This document shows, piece by piece, positions 19,806 to 31,600 of a stretch of DNA of 64,000 nt. The DNA is taken from NCBI GenBank assembly GCA_012845835.1, contig JABAKD010000023.1, forward strand, positions 18,143,027 through 18,207,026, read 5' to 3'. This stretch comes from Undaria pinnatifida. Lineage: Eukaryota > Sar > Phaeophyceae > Laminariales > Alariaceae. Both the position numbers and the translations under genes were made by a program. The notes under the pieces are model-generated. The model made no database searches and was not told the origin of the DNA. It saw only the letters and a list, made by a program, of their open reading frames with translations. Every line of letters starts with the position of its first letter. Position 1 is the stretch's first letter.

Positions 19806-22390
19806 TAGATGAACGGGGCCAACCTCTAGTTGTAAGGCACTGCCACTTTGCCATCATAATATATCGAAAGGAGGTAACATAGGGACACTGTTCTAACATA
19901 ATCATACCCGAAACATGATGTCAAGCGATGAGGGTTTCGTTACCCAAGGTGAGAAGAAACTACTTGCTGACAGGTAGACACCCCAGATCCAGCTGGCTTA
20001 CCCAACCTCGTTGGCTTACATGTGGGCAACAAACGTTTAGTCCTCCGGTGTCCAGGTGTTTGGCTTCCTGTATTTTTTTGTTTCCGACAGTGCTTCGTTT
20101 CGCTATAACACCTCTTGAACGTATACGGATCGTGGTTTATTCGCCACCCTGCAGGAGTCTGGCCCCCTCTTTCCCCATATAAGAGTTGGCCTCGGTTGGC
20201 ATCGATGCTATAAAACATTACATGTATATTGGGGTTAGCGTTTGTCGGCAACGGCGCTGTACAACATGCCAATCACTGCGTGTGCTAGACAACCAGGGTA
20301 CCGTTTTTGTACTTGTTTTTTTGGCGGTCACCATGATGGTTATCGGGTTAGATCATATTGTGCGGGGTGGAGAACCCTAACTCCGCACAAGGGGAATGAT
20401 CGCACCACGTAGTGTGAATATGGTAAGGTACCCACGAGGCAGTTACACAGTAGTAGCCATTGCTGTCTCTGGAGTGTCCACAGTACAAAAAAAACAAACA
20501 AACTCATTGGCGCTGCATCCACAAGCGAGAAAGTAGGCACAAGGTGCCAGATTCCGTCTCACGGGTGGTTCTTGAATGGATGCGACTCGCCGAACACCTC
20601 ACGGCGCTTCGCGCTTGATGCAAGCAATGTCTGCCTGGTTGGTGAAAACCCGACGTGCTCCGTCCCGACATAGTAGGAATGCGAGGGTCTATGCTCATAA
20701 GACTACGGTCATGCGAAAACTGCGTACATCCCCCCCTCTGCAGGGGTCTTAGTGGATCGTGTGTCACATGTTTTTTTGGAAGGTTGCAACAAAAAAATGT
20801 ATTTTTAGCGATAGCATGTTGCATTCGAAGGCGCCGTAAGCTCCTTGAGTCGATCCGCCCTTGCATGTGTCGCGGCCAACCTTTGTTGTTGCCCGTAGTT
20901 ACAATTTTGATTCGGACCTTCCTTATCTGCCGTTGAAGAACAGCGTAGTGGTGCACTTATCGGCCATCTGCATGTTGCTCCGTTAATTTCCCTCCCTGCC
21001 TGCCCAATGTTCCCTGCGGACGTTGTACTTACCGCATCTATTCAGGCAGCTATTCCGTCCTGGCTTTTAACTTGTTCTGAGAGGACGCAAGGTTGGCAGC
21101 AAAGAAAGGGGTCGTGTTTCCGATATACCACAGGACCGAGTCGTGTTTAGCACGGAAAATTGTGCTTTAGATAGACGGGAGAGAAGCAGGGATCACCGGG
21201 AGAGACGCCAAGAGGGCCGTCGGGGCGGGAACCATCGCTGCTTTCCGGGGAGTTCGTGAAACATCGAAACACGGAGTCTGACGACATATCGGGAACGAGG
21301 CAGCAACAATGTTTGGCGTGGATAATGGCAGTACAGGGCGGAAAGCGGGATTAGGAACAACTGTTGTGGCAGTGGCAACAGGCGTCGGGGCAACCGTGTC
21401 AGCCATTGGAAAAGACCGCCTACCTACAAATATCCTTCATGCTGCATATGTAGGGGCACTGGAACTCCTCAAGTCCATGGTAGCGGTAAGCGGTCGTGAT
21501 GTAGGTTAATTTGGGAAGCCCCTCGGATGAGGAGGCAGGGGGGTCGCCTATTGGAGTACAACGAGTGGGAGATGACGGTTGTATCACGCTTCCCTCAATC
21601 GCCATCGGTTTATATAGCTTCGCTTTTTGTCGTCTGTCCCGTTTTTGTCCCATGCAAGAAAAACATGTGTTGGATTAAATGAATACTGCAGTAACGTCGA
21701 GCCTTGTAGTTGGCCGTGTCGCCTGAACAGCATGAGGGCACGCAATGGCGTGCCTTCCGCTGCACTAGGCGTACTCAGTTAAATGAAGAGTTCTTCCGCA
21801 TCATCGAGATCCTGGGCGTGAATTGCACAACCCGCGCTGTCTCTGTCATGCAAACTTTTTCGTGTCTTGTTTCTTTGTGGCTACTCTAAAACGCACACCC
21901 TCGCCGCCGTGGCCGCCGTATTTCCTAGTGTTTGAAGCCTCTAGCCTGTCGGGCTCCGCGTCATGTCATACCTAGCATGTTTGGATAAGCAACTATCCTT
22001 AATGTTCACATTTTTTTCTGCAAAGGTCGTCGACGTATATAGAGGTGAATAGTCCCTGTTATTAGATCGAATTCAGTCAATTCAAGAACGGGTCTGCTTC
22101 AGGATACTCGGACTTTATATTCATATGTTCGACTGTGATGGAGAGTAGGGGGTCGGAATTTTGTTTCCGTAGGCGCTGGACTGACGTGCGCACGAGTGCT
22201 GGTTAGAACGCCTCGAAAAGGTTGGACATGTTTGCTCTTATTTGCGGAAGTTACACTATACCAACCAAAAGGCTTGAGATGGATAAAATATACATGTCTA
22301 TATATCAAGCAAGCGCGTTTACTGTTATTAATAGGAGTTGCCTTTGTACTTGTTTCGGCCTAAAACGTCTTATTGGTTGTTCTCTGTTAG
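19806..22390. other. No recognisable gene
   Basis: Open frames up to 150 codons exist (for example 20504-20956 on the minus strand, Arg/His-rich) but show no domain, and frames on the opposite strand are also open. A Pro/Val/Ala-rich minus-strand frame at 21167-21406 is likewise unidentified. Confidence 0.4.
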
Positions 22391-22393
22391 AAT

Positions 22394-22858
22394 ATGGACG
22401 ATCCTATTAACCGAAGACAAAGGTCAATGGCATCTACAGAAAACACGGAATATTGTGGCAAGATCTTATATCTTATCATAAATCAGGTATGTTTGAAGTA
22501 CACTAACGAATGGACGGCTCTTCAAGGACCACAGCGACAGCACGCCTTTCACGATCATCGCCACCACAACACACAGCAGCCAGTTTTTTTTTTCGGAAGC
22601 AAACGCAGGCAAACACCAACAACACCCGATGCACATCAACAGCAGCACAGCAGTAGCAGTACCGCATCCGCAGCCGCAGCCGCAGTATCAGCTGCGGCGG
22701 GGGCGGAGGTAGTGATGGTATGGCCCAGCAAGATGAATTACGCCACAGCAGCTCGGCCTGGCTCGATCAAAACAGCCAGTTTTGATTTTTTAGACACAAA
22801 CACCGGAGACAGCAACAGCAGCCGCAACACAACAGCTGCAGCATCACAGCAACAGTAG
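22394..22858 (+). CDS. Gln/Ser/Ala-rich frame, doubtful gene
   Basis: A 154-codon frame with low-complexity runs (AHQQQHSSSS and SAAAGAEVV) produced by CAG/GCA triplets. Such tracts occur in genuine algal proteins and in non-coding triplet repeats alike. No domain; the minus strand is also open over part of it. Confidence 0.2.
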   Translation: MDDPINRRQRSMASTENTEYCGKILYLIINQVCLKYTNEWTALQGPQRQHAFHDHRHHNTQQPVFFFGSKRRQTPTTPDAHQQQHSSSSTASAAAAAVSAAAGAEVVMVWPSKMNYATAARPGSIKTASFDFLDTNTGDSNSSRNTTAAASQQQ

Positions 22859-23719
22859 CAGTAGCGGCGGTGGCGGCGGTGGTGCGGCGTGGGTGACAGT
22901 GGAAGCTTCGGCGACAGCGTTGTGGTATATTGGCGGTGATTAAAAAAATCAGCACCGAACACGACAACCTCACGCAGCAGCAGATGACGAGGTCATCGTA
23001 GAGAGCGCGGGAGCGCTAGCTCACTAGCACCCCTCCCTGAGGTTTCGCGTACGTGCCATGCTTCCCCAGCTACCCTTTGGTGCGTCCGCATCAAGGTTGG
23101 GTTGTGTCTACCGCTGCCAAGCGCAGCGCACAGCGAGCCGTGTCTGCTGTGTGCTGCCGTGAGGGTTGTGCCCTCGTGCCCTCTGATTTTGTGCCATTGT
23201 GTCTGGAGAGCGACGGTGTTAAGCTCGGTACATGTAGGCAAATCATATGCGCTGGTGGAGATTGATGGACGCTCCCTCTAAATCGTCCACTCAGATCGGA
23301 ATTTCAGGCAGTTTAGGGGCAAATTATTTCTTTAAAGTTCTCTAGGCGGTATTATTATTTGATCGAATTTCAGAATGAATTTTTGACGCACTCTATTTTG
23401 AAAATTTTGGGAAAACCTCTTGACAAAAAAATCATGTCACTTGTGAGGTCGATTTTAGAGAGAAAAAGATAGCTTGGTTGGGAACCCGATCTGGCCTTGT
23501 GCGGTGTCTGGGCTGTTTCTTATTCTCCTGGGCTGCAGTGAATTGTGGCACATTCTTATCTGCCGATCCCTTGTAATTCCCCCGAGTTGTAATTATTATT
23601 TCCTCCTCGACTTCAGCACGAATGCTCAGCTGTAATTCCTAAATTTCGCATTATATCAGCCCCAAATTCTTTATTGTCAAATTCTTACCATCTGTCGCGT
23701 ACTGTATAGCGCTGTGAGA
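22859..23719. other. No recognisable gene
   Basis: GGC/GGT triplets up to 22960, then ordinary sequence with short frames, becoming A/T-rich after 23280. Confidence 0.45.
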
Positions 23720-25250
23720 TACGCGCGTAAGGTGTGTTTTATAGCCGGTGCCAGCAATAAAATTGTCCCTCGGTCGTTACGAGTACAATTGGAATTCAAA
23801 ACTTGAACCAATCACAAACAAGTCGAAAAACAGCAGATGCCATCGAAAATCAAAACTCCAGCAGCCCAAAACGAACAGTCACCGTAATTATTCCATCAGT
23901 CAGTCGATTAACTGATGATGGGCAAAAGGAAACGACGAGTATATCTGGTTATTAATAAAGGAACAAGGAAGAACGAAACTGCTTGGCAACCAGCAGCAGC
24001 ATCAGCAGTAGAAGTATCAGTAGCGAAGGATGGAAGATTTCGCAGACACCCTGGTGCCTCCCTGTTGCATCATATATGCATTCCGCATCGGCTCCCTGTT
24101 GCATGCCCTCCACCTCTCCGTGAACGCGGGCATGGAGAATGTTCGCCTTTTGCCTGTCTTGCTTTTATTGCCCCCGCCCTCGGTCGTAATTTTGCTCTTA
24201 CCCTCGCTCACATCCTCGATAGCGACAAACGGCCGTAAGTAGTCTATTTTCGATACTTTTGTCCACTTCGAATTCAGACGAGGCTGCGATCTCGGCGGGG
24301 GCAGGCGAGTGCCTCCTGCTTGAGCGACCGGACCACCTGGTCGATCCTTCGCCTGTAGCTAGTTCAGTGGATAGGGCGTCGAAGTTTTGTCCGTTGGCGC
24401 CTTGCCTGTAATCGCCGATAACACGGCAGGTTGTCGAGCAACAAACATCAGCAGCAGGCATATTAAACATGTATATCAACAACTGGAGCTTGCCTATACC
24501 CAGTCTAAGTTAAAACACAAATGCCGAATACACTCGGTACGTATTATTCGAAATACGACGATATTTGTATTGCCACTGAGGTATACCACCCGTATAAACC
24601 GTATACCAGGTACCTGTCACGGTATGCCATATTTTACTTGGATTTTGAATGACGAAAAAAAATGATCGGCCGAGGTCACTGAGCCAAGAGGACGATGCAA
24701 AAAGGGAACGAGTGTTGCTGGTGCTGGTGCTGCTGCTGCTGGTGCTGCTGCTGCTGATGCTCACCTGTTTTCCAGGCCAGCCGCTCGTGCCTGATCCGCC
24801 CTCCTTCCCTCTACCTCGACTTCCAGTGCCGCTTGAGCTTCGCGCGTATCTGCTTCAGCGCACTTCCTCCTCCGGCAATTCGGCTGCCACATCTTCCTCA
24901 ATAGCTGGCTGGAGTATCTCCGATGATTGTTTGTGCTGTTCGACTTCCTCATGGCATCGAGCAACGGCCGCAACACGGGCTCGCCTCGCGTCGTTGTTCA
25001 GTCGCTGCTACGCTTGATAGTCACCACGCTGCGCGGGAAATCGCAGCGCGCCTCATCACCCCCATCTAGGCGAGCGAACTTGCCGTCCGACGGACGAGCT
25101 CATCGCAAGTTTTTTTTGGAACCTCTCTTTGTATTTTTGTTTTTTTCGATCTCGGCGTCTTTGAACCTCGGTTATTGGCCATTGAATCTCATTACCCTAT
25201 ACTGTATCTTATTTTATCTTGGCTGTACCGGTCGGATTAGGGTGCGGTTT
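23720..25250 (-). repeat. Dispersed repeat, copy A, with decayed coding sequence
   Basis: Matches the reverse complement of 61300-62320 in blocks: 23740-24160, 24820-25020 and 25130-25250. On the minus strand both copies keep peptide stretches such as TREAQAALEVEVEGRR (copy B: KREAQAALEIELEGRR) and a block ending near EGMQQGADAECIYDA, charged and helix-forming. Stops and frame changes interrupt both. Copy A contains an extra CTG/GGT-rich insert (24715-24765). Probably a transposon-borne coiled-coil gene; the family is not recognised. Confidence 0.6.
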
Positions 25251-25349
25251 GTTTTGTGACGTAGCTAAACAAAACAGCTAGTGTTTGTGTCGTTTACTTT
25301 TTCTATCGCCATCCACATCATATGCAAATAAACAGAAGCATGCTCAATT

Positions 25350-25660
25350 ATTTCCAGTTGGAATATGGTCGACATAGGCCCCAGCAACTGTATATTAGAT
25401 AGGAAACACGACTTCAAACCGTTTCTCGAAGTTTAGAGACCGGATTCGTACCGTATGGTGAGCATTTGCGGATATTGTGGCGATTACAGTGTACTCTAAG
25501 CTCAAGATTTTTTTAGCCTAACGGATGTCGGTGGCCTTGCTCGAAATTGGTCTCTTGGTTGTTTTTTGTTGTTGTGCATGTCTTGAATTTCATCGTGCCA
25601 CTTTTTTGTGGTCGTTAAGCACCTTCCACGCGCATCTAACGATTCTTACATTTTCGGATA
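25350..25660 (+). repeat. Dispersed repeat shared with 57260-57560
   Basis: Diverged copy sharing blocks such as GTATGGTGAGCA and the 22-base block around CATGTCTTGAATTTCATCG with 57260-57560 in the same orientation. The copy near 57 kb keeps a 125-codon minus-strand frame; this one does not. Confidence 0.6.
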
Positions 25661-26539
25661 ACACTGTACCTGGTACGTTGTACGATGACTCGTCATACGA
25701 GTACGAGGACGGCAAATACAGACAAATACGAGCTTGGAGCCAGACCCCAGGCGCGTTCCGAGAAGCCTTGGCCAAGATTCAAGCCCAGCGGCACGCACAG
25801 CAACAACTCACACGGGGTCTAGAGGTGGGGCGCGCCGCCACGCAGGTATACGGGCGGCGCCGTATACCATGCGAGGTACAGCATGGCACAGGGACTTGCA
25901 CAGCAGCAGCAACAGCAAATATATATGGCAAGAGATTAGCCCCTGCTGCTTGATCCCTTTACATCACACAGGGGGCAGCAACTTCGTGCTGCCGGCCGCC
26001 GAACCCATGAGGCCGCTTACGCTCGTGCGTCCACGTGTACGCTGCTGCTCTTTGCTCTGGGCCTGGTGCTGTACAGCAACACGCTTCGTACGATAAGCAA
26101 AGGCTCCCCGGTCTAGCTGGCTTTTTTTTAGGAAAAAGGGAAGGCAGCCTGTGGCAAAGAGCTTTTTTTGTGAAAGCTACGCTCCTAATTTTTTTTTTGT
26201 CGTTACGTGATTTTTATTCCCCTATCGCTGATTGGTCGAGTTTCTAAAGAGTTTTTTCCTAGAAAATGACCATGAAGACATTTTTTTCCCAAATTCTACG
26301 ACTACAAAAATCCTTTCCCAGGCCTCACTGTAGTCTACGAACCACAGTTCATTATAATATGCAAAATAAACTTGTAAGTACGTATTCGGACAAACTTTTT
26401 GTACTTGTTTTTTTTTTATCGGCCCTTTTTGTTGTTGATAAATCTAGTGGGGGAACGGCTATCTCGTTCAACTTTGGCTCTTTTTTTGTTCTGATTCGAG
26501 TTTTGAAGATCCACAATTTTCCTTTTTCAAGCGATCCAT
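25661..26539. other. No recognisable gene
   Basis: Contains a TACCTGGTAC motif near 25667, many T-runs, and at 26430-26520 a degenerate partial unit of the 394-bp repeat that follows. Confidence 0.45.
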
Positions 26540-27325
26540 AGTGTTCGCTTTTTTTTCAACTTTTTGAAAAAATATATCTTGATTTGGGTGTGGAAACATA
26601 TCTTGGAATTAATGTAGGTATGTGTATCTTGAAGCTGGTGTGGATGTACGAGTATTGTCTTGAAGTCAGTGCTGGAAATTTTCCTTAAAACGTAGTGTAG
26701 GGCGGTCCCGAAGAGCACCTATGTATTCCTATAAACGTGTTGTGCCTACGTATTCCCGTAAACGTTTTGTGCTTGATATTTTTTATCAACACTCTATGTT
26801 GAATTTAGTGTGGATCGGCTATCTTTAACGACCATCTTGCTCAGATTTGACTCTTTTTATTCTGACTCGGGTTTGAAGATTTGTTTATCCAGGGCTGTGT
26901 ATCGGTGTACTATATACCAGGTATACCACTCGTAGTGTTCGCTTTTTTTTCAACTTTTTGAAAAATTATATCTTGATTTGGGTGTGGAAACATATCTTGG
27001 AATTAATGTAGGTATGTGTATCTTGAAGCTAGTGTGGATGTACGAGTATTGTCTTGAAGTCAGTGCTGGAAAATTTCTTTAAAACGTAGTGTAGGGCGGT
27101 CCCGAAGAGCACCTATGTATTCCTATAAACGTGTTGTGCCTACGTATTCCCGTAAACGTTTTGTGCTTGATATTGTTTATCAACACTCTATGTTGAATTT
27201 AGTGTGGATCGGCTCTCTTTAACGGCCATCTTGCTCAGATTTGACTCTTTTTATTCTGACTCGGGTTTGAAGATTTGTTCATCCAGGGCTGTGTATCGGT
27301 GTACTATATACCAGGTATATCGTAG
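26540..27325. repeat. Tandem repeat, 394-bp unit, two copies
   Basis: Units begin AGTGTTCGCTTTTTTTTCAAC at 26540 and 26934 and are nearly identical, each ending with TATATACCAGGTAT. A diverged third unit is detectable upstream, and a related piece lies near 34940-35050. Confidence 0.85.
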
Positions 27326-27338
27326 ATCGGCGCAGCAG

Positions 27339-27364
27339 ATATATCGATATTTTTCGATATATCG
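27339..27364. repeat. Perfect A/T hairpin GATATATCGA
   Basis: GATATATCGA and TCGATATATC flank a 6-nt TATTTT loop just after the second 394-bp unit. No G/C-stem or U-tract suggests a terminator function. Confidence 0.7.
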
Positions 27365-27730
27365 GTGAAGGCGTGGAAGCTCGCTGTGCGAGCCCCAACG
27401 GTCTCCCCGGACTGGCGAGGGAGACCCGCTGGAGGCAGAAAGATGCAACACTTTCGCTCCATTTCCCATCAAAATTAGTCACTAATGCACCATAAAAATT
27501 GGTCTTGATCAGCCAACAACACTAAGCGAAAACTCCACAACATGTTTTTTACTGGTATTTATTTATTTCATGGCATTTTCATGCAGAAAAACTAAACGGA
27601 AAATAGCGCTGGCCAGCACAAATACTACGACGTACAGCCAGCTAAACGTCCTAAAAATGATTTAGATGGCGAAAAACCAACAACATCATAGCCGCAAGCC
27701 GTATAGCTGGCAAGTGGCAACGAACATGCA

Positions 27731-27888
27731 AGTACATGAATTGTACCCTACTAAGTTTACTGCCCAACATAGTGAACCTATTTCAAACAGCAGAAAAACA
27801 AGTAGCTCAAGTACTTGAATTGTACCCTACTAAATTTGCTGCCCAACAAAGTGAACCTATTTCAAACAGCAGGAAACAAATAGCTCGA
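27731..27888. repeat. Tandem duplication, 79-bp unit
   Basis: Two copies starting AGTACATGAATTGTACCC (27731) and AGTACTTGAATTGTACCC (27810), otherwise nearly identical. Confidence 0.8.
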
Positions 27889-28015
27889 AAGTTATAGCAA
27901 AAAGAAACACCTACACGCACCGTCGTTTTGCCGATTGTATGTTTTTTTTGCCTATTTTTTTAACACTACACTGCGTTCCTTCAAAATCCGTGCTGACACT
28001 CTATTTTTTTACGGG

Positions 28016-28020
28016 CAGAC
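28016..28020. repeat. Target-site duplication CAGAC (left, Copia)
   Basis: CAGAC precedes the 5' LTR and recurs right after the 3' LTR (34435-34439). Confidence 0.9.
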
Positions 28021-28552
28021 TGTTCGTGATAGCGGCATGTATGTATCAACTGTACTGCGATGAAACTCTGATTGGTTGGTTTGAATAGCAGAACTGTTGA
28101 TTGTATGTTGTTGTACCAGAATACTCTTCTAGTGGTGCTACGGTACTTCGGTAGATTGTACATGTGCACGAGTTATACATCGGACCGTAGTGGTGTGTAC
28201 GGTACGTTGGTATGTCGGTACGTTGGACATATTGACGAGTAGGAACATTCCTGTAGTGTTGCTAACACGATATAGCTTGTCTCAACGAACAGCCTAGCAA
28301 TAAGTTACAGTTACATACGTTGTGTCACGGAGGTAAGTTACAGGGATCGTCTCGTGGTATCACCCACGAGCAGTCCCACGGGTATGTACGAGTAGGCACT
28401 ATGCGAGGAGGTTTAGGTATTCGACTACGAGCGGTTGTTACTGGGCTGTGGAGAGTTGGCCCACATGACCCACTCCACTTTCTGACCTGTCTCTCCAGAC
28501 ATTGGTCTCTCTAATATAATACCTTTCTCCACAAGCCACTGATTTACCAACA
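28021..28552 (+). repeat. 5' LTR (Copia)
   Basis: 532 bp, TGTTCGTGAT...CCAACA; pairs with 33903-34434. Expected to hold the promoter and RNA start, though no motif is decisive. Confidence 0.94.
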
Positions 28553-28640
28553 CGCTATAGCGCTATCGGTCGACTGCTGTTCGTCCCCCTGGACTGTGTT
28601 CGACGAGACTGTGAGGGCGGCTTGATCAACCGGCCTCGCC

Positions 28641-31600
28641 ATGGCTGAACAGGAGGGAGGTGACCCTGCGGCAAACCAACAGGGTGACCCGCAGGGCTTT
28701 GGTGAGAGAATGGATTCCTTAGAGTCTCGAGTGTCTCAAATGCTGGATATGTTTTCTAACCACCAGCAGATGCTCCAGACAGTTGTTGAGACACACCAGA
28801 GGGAGAATGTGGAGTCCTCTAGTTCGCGTGCTGCGCCGCGAGGCATCGAACTAGAGTCTGGTGTGCACCAATCGGGTGCCGCCGGTAGGACCGCGGGGAG
28901 TACGGGAGGCGATACCCTAGGCTTTGGCGTGTCCGACATGAGGGTTGGGAGTAGGGGTGTTGTAGACCCAGGCTTGAACCCGCGTGTTTCTGATGAGAAT
29001 CGTTCCTCTGTTCCTGCAGTAAACTTTGGTTCGGTTGACGGGACTGTTGGTGGGGCTTTAGGTAGCCAGTCCTCTGTTCCGCCCACTACCTCAGCAAGCG
29101 AGTGGTGGGGAAAAGTCGCTAGTGGGAACACACTGATCCCAGCGGCTGACAGTAGTTCGGGGGAGAGCTTGGGTGGGGGTCTTTTCAAGAAAGTTCCCAA
29201 GGCTCCTGAATTTATCGGTACTGATGTATCGTATCCTTCATGGTCGCAGAATTTTCGGCTCAAAGCTCGTCACTACAATCTGAGCGAGCCGTTCACCTGT
29301 GATATGGACATTAAAATCGCCGACGTTAATTTCGACTTGACCCCTTGGGTAGAGAAGGGAAACAGCGTTGGTGTACTGCGTCAGCATGAGATTGCTTGGT
29401 GGTTTCTGTTCGACTGCTTGAAGAAAGACAGCCACAAAAACATGGCAAGGCAAGCTGGTTCCCCGTATAAGGCTTTTCGCGCGCTCAAGGACCACTTTCT
29501 ACCGTTGAGTCAGAGTCAAATTCGAGTGCAGGAAGAAAAACTGAAGTCTCTGCGCATGCGTCCCCACGAGAATCCCACAACTTTCTTTTCATCCATCAGA
29601 GAGACGCTTGGTGTGTTGACCATGCTTGAAGTAACGGAGGATGATCGTGAAGTGTGCAATCTCATGCTGGAAGGACTGTCCCCCGAGTACAAGACTTTAC
29701 GTGAGACTCTTGTGGTGTTGTGTTCGAATGACCCCTCTTTCATCGAGACCAAAGTGCGTGAGCGGTACTTAGACTTGCAAGCACAGGGTGGTTCTAAGAA
29801 GCAGAATGGTGTTGCTCTGGTGTCTAGGCCTGCGAAGAAGAAGAGTAACTTCAAGAAGCACAACAAGCAGAAGTCTAACTCTGAGTCTGATTCCTCGAAG
29901 AAGTCTTTTCAGGGGAGGTGTTACAAGTGTGGGGAGGTGGGTCACATGAAGCTCGACTGCAAGGCTCGCATCATCCCTCATCCTTCCCAGACTGGAAAGC
30001 CCGAGGCCGACGAGAATGAGAGCGGCGAGAAGTGTGCTATTCCTGATTCGGATCTGGTGTGCAGAAATGGTAGTTACCGCATGAGTGATGACTGCCAAAA
30101 GGTGTTGCTTGCAGCATGTCGTAAGGAAGTGGTCTTGAAGGCGTGTGATGATTTGAGTAGGATGTGGTATGATGTCTCTGGTCTGAAGTGTCTGATGACG
30201 TCCCGTGATTATCTGATTATTAGCGCCGTCAGTAATGATATGATCCTGGAAGCTGTCAACAAGGCTAGATATGTCGAGGATTGGTATGCTGACACAGGCA
30301 CTTCACATCACATGACTGATTCCCTGTCTTGCATGAGAGACTTGAAGCCTTGCCACAGAAGTGTGAATGGAATTGGTGGCGTCTCTTGTCAAGTAGCTTA
30401 CTCCGGAACGCTAGACTTGGTATTTGTGACTGCTGACAGTGAGTTCTCCGTGGAATTGAAGGACGTATTGTACTCTCCCAACTTGGAGTATAATCTCTTT
30501 TCTCCGAGTGCAGAGTTTGATGGTGAGTCATGGAATGGTCTTGGTGGTCCTAATGGTGTTATGACTGCATTCAATGGACAAGTAACTTTTCAGAACTTCG
30601 ATGGCATGCTGATTGCGTCTGCGTAACGCCTAGGAGAAGCCTCTGTTGGTACGGTGTTGGCTGCTCTCACTCCCGCCAACCCCAAGCATGAAACTACGAT
30701 GGATGTCAACGATTTCCACAATATTTATGCACATTTGCACGAGGGTCTGCTTCGCACTACTGCAAAGCGATTGGGTACCAAGTTGGTTGGTGACATGCAT
30801 GCTTGTTCAGGGTGTTCGATGTCGAAGGCTATTCGGAAAGCAATCGTTCGGGAAACTAAAACTCGATCGGATAAAAAGTTGGGCAGAGTTTTTGTTGACC
30901 TGGGAGGAAGGAAGGACATTGCGTCCGTAGGGGGAAAACATTACCCCATGATTGTGAAGGATGATTTCACGAGACGTGCATGGCTGTATTTCCTGAAAAA
31001 TAAATCAGACGCTGGCAGTGCTTTCCGGAGTTTTCTTGCGAGTGTGCGTGCTGATGGTGTCCCGTCATTGGTTGAGATTGTTAGGTCTGACAATGGTGGG
31101 GAGTTTTTCGGGGGGGAGTTTGCATCTGTGTGCAACGAGCTTTTGATCAAACAAGAGTTCACACCGGCTTATAGTCCGCAATATAATGGTGTTGCAGAGC
31201 GTGGGCTGGGATTGATAGAGGAGGCCGCGATGGCGGCTCGTATTCAAGCTAAAGTTCTTTTTGGGCATGTACAGTTATCTAAGACTGATAAACTCTGGGC
31301 TGAGGCTATGCACTGGGCTTGCGAAGCGATGAACCACACTGCGTGTTCTGCTAACCCTGAATCCAAATCGCCGTATGAAATGTGGTATGGTGAACCTCGT
31401 CCCGCTAGACCGTATCCGTTTTTGAAGCCCGCCTACTGTAGGTGGCAGCGACCGTCAAAGCTGCTGCCGAAGGGTGAGAGTTGTTTCTATGTCGGTCCTT
31501 CGAGAGACCACCCGCGTGATTGTCATAGAGTACTTACGAGGGCTGGTACTATTCAAGAAACGAGGGATGTGACGTGGGAGGTGCTGCCGTCACAGCTCCC

